A stretch of DNA of 64,000 bases from contig NZ_JBHTIT010000001.1 of assembly GCF_042677145.1 (NCBI RefSeq), forward strand, positions 2,232,001 to 2,296,000, in the 5' to 3' direction. Source of the DNA: Perlucidibaca wandonensis. GTDB lineage: Bacteria > Pseudomonadota > Gammaproteobacteria > Pseudomonadales > Moraxellaceae. Positions 58,728 to 64,000 of this stretch are shown piece after piece (the stretch's first letter is position 1; every line of letters starts with the position of its first letter). Under the pieces are notes generated by a model that saw only the letters and a program-made list of their open reading frames with translations, did no database searches and had not been told where the DNA came from. The translations under genes and the position numbers were made by a program.

Positions 58728-59489
58728 ATGCGTCAGCCCTGGGTTGGTGGTAACTGGAAAATGAATGGTCTGCGCGAGTCCAATGCAGCATTGTTAGGCG
58801 CTTTAAAAGGCGCGGAGCAGTTAGCTGGTGTGGATGTTGCGATTGCTGTGCCTGCGCCTTATTGGCAGCAAGCTAGCGAGGCGATGAACGATTGCGCGAT
58901 TAATGTCATGGCGCAAACCATCTCGCCACACGCCTCTGGCGCTTACACCGGCGATTGCTCGGTGGCCATGATGCAAGATTTCAAGCTCTCGGGTGCCTTA
59001 GTTGGTCACTCAGAGCGACGCCAAGGTGCCGGTGAATCCGATGCCTTGGTGGCGGCGCAATTTGCTGCACTGCGTGGCGCAGGCTTGTCTGCGGTGCTTT
59101 GTGTGGGTGAGACGCTGGCTGAGCGCGAGGCAGGTGAAACGCTAGCAGTGGTATCGCGACAGTTAGTTGCAGTGCTAGAGCAGTACGGTGCCGAAGCATT
59201 GGCCACTGGCGTTTTGGCCTATGAGCCTGTGTGGGCAATTGGCACTGGCTTAACTGCCACGCCAGAGCAGGCGCAAGCTGTGCACGCTTCATTGCGGGCT
59301 GTAGTGGCTGCTTTCGATATTAATGCAGCAAATGCGTTGCGCATTGTTTACGGTGGCAGCGTAAAAGCAGATAATGCGGCCGGCTTATTTAGCATGCCTG
59401 ATATTGATGGGGCGTTGGTCGGGGGAGCATCCTTGTCGGCGTCAGAATTTTTAGCGATTTGCCAAGCGGCTGGGCAGATCGCGCTATAG
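58728..59489 (+). CDS. tpiA: Triose-phosphate isomerase TpiA
   Basis: This 253-residue TIM-barrel enzyme interconverts dihydroxyacetone phosphate and glyceraldehyde 3-phosphate. Visible features are GGNWKMNG at the start, the catalytic His in GHSERR, the catalytic Glu in YEPVWAIGTG and the late YGGSVK and VGGASL. The ATG at 58728 is 8 bp from AAGGA; the ATG at 58722 is too close. secG follows after 11 bp. Confidence 0.96.
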   Translation: MRQPWVGGNWKMNGLRESNAALLGALKGAEQLAGVDVAIAVPAPYWQQASEAMNDCAINVMAQTISPHASGAYTGDCSVAMMQDFKLSGALVGHSERRQGAGESDALVAAQFAALRGAGLSAVLCVGETLAEREAGETLAVVSRQLVAVLEQYGAEALATGVLAYEPVWAIGTGLTATPEQAQAVHASLRAVVAAFDINAANALRIVYGGSVKADNAAGLFSMPDIDGALVGGASLSASEFLAICQAAGQIAL

Positions 59490-59500
59490 GATGAATGGTC

Positions 59501-59857
59501 ATGGAAACACTGGTGTTGGTTGCGCACATCATCGTGGCAGTGGTCATGATAGGCCTGATTCTAGTTCAGCAAGGTAAGGGTGCCGAAATGGGCGCCTCCT
59601 TTGGCTCGGGCGCATCAGGTACAGTATTTGGCGGCTCAGGTTCGACTGGTTTTCTGACGAAGATGACCGCAGTTTTGGCTTTGGTTTTCTTCCTAACCAG
59701 CCTTGGCTTGGCAATTTATGCTAAAAACCATTCGCGTGCGTTGACTTCATCGCTCGCTCCAAATTCACAAGCAATTCCTGGCTTGCCAGAACTGCCCGTG
59801 AGAAAAGCGCCAGCAGCGCCGGCAAACCCTGATTTGCCAGTCGCACCAGCGCAGTAA
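59501..59857 (+). CDS. secG: Preprotein translocase subunit SecG
   Basis: The 118-residue membrane protein has two transmembrane helices (about residues 4-22 and 50-70) joined by the conserved LVQQGKGAEMGASFGSG loop. The C-terminal tail is Ala/Pro rich. The ATG at 59501 sits 9 bp from AGGA; 59495 is too close. It is part of SecYEG and is followed by tRNA-Leu as in Escherichia coli. Confidence 0.94.
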   Translation: METLVLVAHIIVAVVMIGLILVQQGKGAEMGASFGSGASGTVFGGSGSTGFLTKMTAVLALVFFLTSLGLAIYAKNHSRALTSSLAPNSQAIPGLPELPVRKAPAAPANPDLPVAPAQ

Positions 59858-59903
59858 AACGATCGCACTAATGTGCGTCCCGGTGGCGGGATTAAACACC
59901 AAT

Positions 59904-59988
59904 GCGGGAGTGGTGAAATTGGTATACACGCAGCCTTGAGGTGGCTGTGCCTTCGGGTGTGGGGGTTCAAGTCCCCCCTTCCGCACCA
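59904..59988 (+). tRNA. tRNA-Leu(GAG)
   Basis: The 85-nt gene starts GCGGGAG and ends CTTCCGC-A-CCA, with seven acceptor pairs (one G-T). The anticodon loop TTGAGGT gives anticodon GAG between CAGCC and GGCTG. A long variable arm follows, as in class II tRNAs. CCA is encoded. It is expected to read CUC and CUU. Confidence 0.97.
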
Positions 59989-60098
59989 ATTTAGCTGAAT
60001 TTCTGAGCAATCAGTGAATTCAGTGTAAATACTGGCAATGCCAGTAGCGAAAGGGTTTGACAAGTCCGTGTCATGTCCCTACAGTTCGCAACCTCTGA

Positions 60099-60175
<77 letters not shown>

Positions 60176-60189
60176 CATTCGGACTTTGT

Positions 60190-60218
60190 AAAAAAGCCCA
60201 CTTATAGTGGGCTTTTTT
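60190..60218 (+). terminator. Terminator after tRNA-fMet
   Basis: AAAAAAGCCCACT-TAT-AGTGGGCTTTTTT is a perfect inverted repeat with six T residues, 14 bp after the tRNA CCA. It would end or attenuate the tRNA transcript before rimP. Confidence 0.9.
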
Positions 60219-60267
60219 ATAGGTCTCGCGGCAGGTGATACCCGGTGTCACCGAGCTGCCGTCAACG

Positions 60268-60289
60268 TGGGCATTGAGGCCCATTTTTT
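60268..60289 (+). promoter_or_regulatory. Candidate second attenuator in the rimP leader
   Basis: TGGGC and GCCCA form a 5-bp stem followed by six T residues, 52 bp before rimP. Just upstream, CGGCAG and CTGCCG enclose a GTGA/TCAC pairing (about 60229-60262). Tandem structures before rimP-nusA fit attenuation control of this operon, though no functional evidence exists here. Confidence 0.45.
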
Positions 60290-60341
60290 GTTTCTGAAAT
60301 TTGTAAATCGCCAGAGTTAGGCGCTGGGAGAGACGGGCACA

Positions 60342-60809
60342 ATGGCCATCTCGAAGAAGATTGAAGAGTTAACGCAACTGCTGCAGCCCGTAGTGGAGTC
60401 ATGTGACTTCCAGCTTTGGGGTGTCGAGTTTTTTCAGCAGGGCAGGCATTCGGTATTACGCGTTTTTATCGATACCGATCGTGAAGCCGGTGTCGGCATT
60501 GATGACTGCTCAAGCATTAGTCATCAAATCAGCGGCGTGATGGATGTTGAAGATCCTATTGCCGGAGAGTACACGCTGGAAGTATCGTCGCCAGGCTGGG
60601 ATCGGGGCTTATTCCATCCCGACCAGTACGCCGCCTACGTTGGCGAAGAAATGAATATACGTCTTACTGCTCCGCTACAGGGTCGCCGCCGCTTCAAAGG
60701 CACCATGCAGCGCTGCACAGAGGCTACGGTGACATTGTTGGTTGATGGCATCGAGTTTGATATTCCGTTTGTCAGTATCGATAAGGCAAATATCGTTCCG
60801 ACCTTTTGA
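60342..60809 (+). CDS. rimP: Ribosome maturation factor RimP
   Basis: This 155-residue factor for 30S assembly has the N-terminal ISKKIEELTQLLQPVVE helix, the GVEFFQQGRHSVLRVFID strand pair, and EVSSPGWDRGLF (the family usually has SPGLDRPL). The ATG follows GGGAGAG. First gene of rimP-nusA-infB. Confidence 0.94.
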   Translation: MAISKKIEELTQLLQPVVESCDFQLWGVEFFQQGRHSVLRVFIDTDREAGVGIDDCSSISHQISGVMDVEDPIAGEYTLEVSSPGWDRGLFHPDQYAAYVGEEMNIRLTAPLQGRRRFKGTMQRCTEATVTLLVDGIEFDIPFVSIDKANIVPTF

Positions 60810-60837
60810 TAGAACACGAAGAAGCAGGGCCCACATC

Positions 60838-62310
60838 ATGAGCAAAGAAATCCTGTTGGTTGTGGATTCAGTCAGCAACGAAAAAGGCGTTAGCCGCGAA
60901 GTCATCTTCCAAGCACTGGAGGAGGCGCTAGCCGCTGCCACCGTTAAGCGCTTCGAAAACGACGAGATCAATATTCGCGTCGCTATCGATCGCCGTACCG
61001 GTGAGTACGAAACCTTCCGTTTTTGGGAAGTCGTTGCTGATGAAGATCACGAAATCCCTGCGATGCAGCTGGCAATTAGCGACGTAGAAGAAAAAGGCTT
61101 GAAGCTTGGCGATATCGTCGAAGAAAAAATTGAGTCCGAAGCTTTTGGTCGTATTGCTGCGCAAACCGCTAAGCAAGTTATCGTGCAACGAGTTCGTGAA
61201 GCTGAGCGTGCCTTGGTGGTCGATGCTTACCGTGACCGTGTCGGCGAAATTCTCTCCGGCATCGTTAAGAAAACCACGCGTGATGGCCTGATCGTTGATC
61301 TCGGCGGTAACGCCGAAGCGTATTTGGCGCGCGAAGAGATGTTGCCGCGCGAAAACTTCCGCATGGGTGATCGTCTGCGGGCTGTCTTGTTTGACGTCAA
61401 TGCCGAAGGCCGTGGCGCACAACTGCTGATGTCGCGCTCACGCCCAGAAATGATCATTGAGTTATTCCGCATTGAAGTGCCGGAAATTGGCGAAGAAATT
61501 ATCTCTATTCGTGCTGCTGCTCGCGACCCTGGTGTACGCGCCAAGCTCGCAGTGAAAAGCAATGATCACCGCATTGATCCGCAAGGCGCCTGTATCGGTA
61601 TGCGCGGTTCGCGTGTGCAGGCCGTCTCTGGTGAGCTCGGCGGTGAGCGTGTCGATATCGTGCTTTGGGACGATAACCCCGCTCAGTTCGTTATTAACGC
61701 GCTGCAGCCAGCTGAAGTTGCCTCCATCGTTGTCGATGAAGACAGCCACACCATGGATGTAGCGGTAGAAGAAGATCAACTAGCCATGGCCATTGGTCGT
61801 GGTGGTCAAAACGTGCGACTAGCCTCTGAGCTTAGCGGCTGGCGCTTAAACGTGATGACCGTTGCTGATGCCCAAACCAAGCAAGAAGGTGAAGCACAGC
61901 ACTTTGTCGACGCCTTTATGAAAGACTTGGGCATCGATGAAGACATCGCGATTATCTTGGTAAATGAAGGTTTCAGCTCACTTGAAGAGGTGGCTTATGT
62001 GCCGCTGGAAGAGCTGCAGGCTATCGAAGATTTTGATGATGAATTAGTAGACGCATTACGTCAGCGCGCAAAAGATGTGTTGCTGACCAAAGCGCTGGTG
62101 TCTGAAGAAGGCGCCAGTGAGCCAGCAGAAGATCTGCTTGGCATGGAAGGGATGGATCGCAAAGTGGCCTTTGCCTTGGCTGCACGCGGCATTGTCACCA
62201 TGGAAGATTTGGCTGAGCAAGCCATTGATGACATTAATGATATCGACGGCATTAACGACGATATCGCAGCCCAATTGATCATGAAGGCGCGTGAGCCCTG
62301 GTTTCAATAA
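60838..62310 (+). CDS. nusA: Transcription termination/antitermination protein NusA
   Basis: The 490-residue protein begins MSKEILLVVDSVSNEKG and has an RNA polymerase-binding N domain, an S1 domain (SGIVKKTTRDGLIVDLGG, near residue 140), two KH domains (CIGMRGSRVQAVSGELGGE; AIGRGGQNVRLAS) and two acidic C-terminal repeats. Longer in-frame starts would overlap rimP. infB follows after 36 bp. Confidence 0.97.
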   Translation: MSKEILLVVDSVSNEKGVSREVIFQALEEALAAATVKRFENDEINIRVAIDRRTGEYETFRFWEVVADEDHEIPAMQLAISDVEEKGLKLGDIVEEKIESEAFGRIAAQTAKQVIVQRVREAERALVVDAYRDRVGEILSGIVKKTTRDGLIVDLGGNAEAYLAREEMLPRENFRMGDRLRAVLFDVNAEGRGAQLLMSRSRPEMIIELFRIEVPEIGEEIISIRAAARDPGVRAKLAVKSNDHRIDPQGACIGMRGSRVQAVSGELGGERVDIVLWDDNPAQFVINALQPAEVASIVVDEDSHTMDVAVEEDQLAMAIGRGGQNVRLASELSGWRLNVMTVADAQTKQEGEAQHFVDAFMKDLGIDEDIAIILVNEGFSSLEEVAYVPLEELQAIEDFDDELVDALRQRAKDVLLTKALVSEEGASEPAEDLLGMEGMDRKVAFALAARGIVTMEDLAEQAIDDINDIDGINDDIAAQLIMKAREPWFQ

Positions 62311-62346
62311 GCCGGGCCACCTTCTCAGAAGCGGAGTAAACGCCCC

Positions 62347-64000
62347 ATGGCTGAAGTTACAGTTAAAGAATTAGCCGACACGGTCGGTCGTCCTGTTGAG
62401 AATCTGCTTGCGCAAATGAGCGAAGCCGGTCTCAGTCATAAAAGTGCCACAGATGCTGTTTCTGATAGCGAGAAGCAGCAGCTGTTGGCACACCTCAAGC
62501 GCGCTCATGGCGAGCAAGCGGGCGCGCCTCAAAAAATTACCTTGCAGCGCAAAACAGTAAGCACGCTGAAGGCGTCGCCGGCTGCAGGTGGCCGCGCTAA
62601 AACCGTCAACGTAGAAGTGCGTAAAACTCGCACCTATGTGAAGCGTTCTGATCTCGAAGTGCAGGAAGACCAGAGTCGCGAAGCCGAAGAAGCTTTGCGT
62701 TTGGCTATTGAAGCTGCTGCTCGTCAAGTTGAAGAAGCTAAGCAAGCCATTATTGATGCCGAGAAGCGTGCCACTGAAGACGCTCGTATTGCCGCTGCTG
62801 AAGAAGAGGCTCGTAAGGCCGCTGAAGATGCGCGCAAGCAATTAGGCAACGAATCAAAAGATGCGCGCAAACTGAGTGTGCCGAAAGTCGATATTAAGCG
62901 ACTGGAAACCCCAGAAGAGAAAGCGCGTCGCGAAGAAGAGGCAGCGAAAACACGCGTTGCTGATGAAGCACGCAAGCGCCAAGAAGATATTGTCCGCCGC
63001 GAAGCTGAAGATAAAGCTCGTGAAAAAACCCTAGAGCAAGCGCGCTTAATCGCCGCTGATTTAGCTGGTCGTAAAGAGGTAGCGGCGCCTGCCGTAGATG
63101 CCCCATTGGCAAAAGGCTTGGTAGGCGTGGCCTATGAAGACTCATTTGCACGTGAAGACCGCGCAATTAAGCGAGGCAGTGCAACGCCATCGCGCGGTGG
63201 TAAAAGAGGCCCGAAAAAGCGCGAAGAGCAGGCGTTCCGCCCTGTTAATCGCACCTTAACCAGCGCTCTGTCGAAAAAGCATGGCTTCGAGAAGCCTGTG
63301 GAGAAACAGGTGTACGAAGTTGCTATTGGTGAACAAATTGTCGTCAGTGATTTAGCACAAAAAATGGCTCGCAAATCGCGCGATGTCATTCGTGTGCTGA
63401 TGAAAATGGGCGAAATGGTCACTGAGAGCCAAGCTATTGATCAAGCAACAGCGGCATTGGTTGTTGAAGAAATGGGCCATACGGCTGTATTCGTCAGCGA
63501 CACAGCGCTAGAAGATTCGTTGATGGATTCAATCGTCGATCATGGTGATGACGCGCCACGTGCGCCAGTTGTAACCATCATGGGCCACGTTGATCACGGC
63601 AAAACCTCTTTGCTCGACTCGATTCGTCGCGCCAAAGTAGCTGCCGGTGAAGTTGGCGGCATTACTCAGCATATCGGTGCTTACCACGTGGAAACAGCAC
63701 GCGGCATGATTACCTTCTTGGATACTCCGGGTCACGCGGCATTTACTGCCATGCGTTCACGCGGTGCCAAGGCTACCGATATCGTGGTTTTGGTTGTTGC
63801 TGCCGATGACGGTGTGATGCCACAAACGGCTGAAGCTATCGATCATGCGCGCGCTGCTAATGTGCCGCTGATTGTTGCCATCAACAAAATGGATAAAGAG
63901 TCTGCCGATCCTGATCGTGTGCAGAATGAACTGTCCGCGAAAGGCGTTGTGCCGGAAGAGTGGGGCGGCGATGCACAGATCATCAAGCTCTCCGCACACT
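62347..64000 (+). CDS. infB: Translation initiation factor IF-2 (InfB), 5' part
   Basis: The gene runs off the window; about 551 residues are visible. It has the IF2_N start MAEVTVKELADTVGRPVENLL, a long charged Ala/Glu/Arg region (about residues 95-245), a second IF2_N-like domain (IGEQIVVSDLAQKMARKSRDV), and the GTPase domain with G1 GHVDHGKTS, G3 DTPGHAAF and G4 NKMD. The remainder of domain IV-VI is outside. It brings initiator tRNA-fMet to the ribosome; that tRNA gene lies 2 kb upstream. Confidence 0.97.
   Translation, partial: MAEVTVKELADTVGRPVENLLAQMSEAGLSHKSATDAVSDSEKQQLLAHLKRAHGEQAGAPQKITLQRKTVSTLKASPAAGGRAKTVNVEVRKTRTYVKRSDLEVQEDQSREAEEALRLAIEAAARQVEEAKQAIIDAEKRATEDARIAAAEEEARKAAEDARKQLGNESKDARKLSVPKVDIKRLETPEEKARREEEAAKTRVADEARKRQEDIVRREAEDKAREKTLEQARLIAADLAGRKEVAAPAVDAPLAKGLVGVAYEDSFAREDRAIKRGSATPSRGGKRGPKKREEQAFRPVNRTLTSALSKKHGFEKPVEKQVYEVAIGEQIVVSDLAQKMARKSRDVIRVLMKMGEMVTESQAIDQATAALVVEEMGHTAVFVSDTALEDSLMDSIVDHGDDAPRAPVVTIMGHVDHGKTSLLDSIRRAKVAAGEVGGITQHIGAYHVETARGMITFLDTPGHAAFTAMRSRGAKATDIVVLVVAADDGVMPQTAEAIDHARAANVPLIVAINKMDKESADPDRVQNELSAKGVVPEEWGGDAQIIKLSAH

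Overview
This window looks like chromosomal core sequence of a free-living, probably marine or salt-adapted gammaproteobacterium. The evidence is the gene order rpoH-type heat shock genes (grpE-dnaK-dnaJ)-dapB-carAB-greA, then yhbY/rlmE-ftsH-folP-glmM-tpiA-secG-tRNA-Leu-tRNA-fMet-rimP-nusA-infB; the smpB/rnfH/bamE/fur/recN neighbourhood; a tmRNA whose encoded tag is ANDENYALAA; and a complete ectoine/hydroxyectoine operon. The order resembles Pseudomonas and related oceanic orders. I cannot name a genus from sequence alone. No phage, insertion sequence, CRISPR array or rRNA was seen.

Layout. 1-4.1 kb: the end of a DUF294-type nucleotidyltransferase gene, a DnaQ-like exonuclease, a fatty acid hydroxylase/retinol-saturase-like pair, and a small unknown protein. 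4.2-6.5 kb: metK and its likely regulator sahR. 6.6-10.4 kb: the ectR-ectA-ectB-ectC-ectD operon (minus strand), with marC divergent. 11.1-16.5 kb: tkt-epd-pgk-fba. In pseudomonads sahR-metK normally faces tkt-epd-pgk-fba directly, so the ectoine block plus marC looks like an insertion into an older locus. 16.6-24.9 kb: lpoB and a COG3014 lipoprotein; a large lipoprotein hydrolase with an alpha/beta hydrolase and an SRPBCC protein; a striking protein with nine consecutive 11-residue repeats; and a nitroreductase. 25-27.7 kb: a phosphorelay (PAS histidine kinase, lone receiver, lone Hpt). 27.8-36.5 kb: a GMC oxidoreductase/Baeyer-Villiger monooxygenase/thioesterase operon, a GFA protein, ssrA (tmRNA), a penicillin-acylase-like lipoprotein and an aldehyde dehydrogenase. 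36.5-64 kb: the conserved housekeeping run from smpB to infB (cut by the window end), with two local novelties: a degenerate NSS-like membrane protein where ratA is usually found, and an AT-rich insertion carrying a vWA lipoprotein between rnfH and bamE.

How the parts work together. SahR-MetK controls and supplies S-adenosylmethionine. EctABCD makes ectoine and hydroxyectoine under EctR. tkt-epd-pgk-fba carries central carbon flux and erythrose-4-phosphate/PLP supply. ssrA and smpB together form the trans-translation system, here 4.3 kb apart. BamE and LpoB act in envelope assembly. GrpE-DnaK-DnaJ and FtsH are the heat-shock chaperones and protease, and good sigma-32-like promoters lie before grpE and dnaK. 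Most of the window is ordinary core genome. The observations most worth a second look are the hendecad-repeat protein, the ectoine insertion with its EctR-like operator, the U1-U72 mismatch in the initiator tRNA, and the lineage-specific insertions in the smpB-bamE region.
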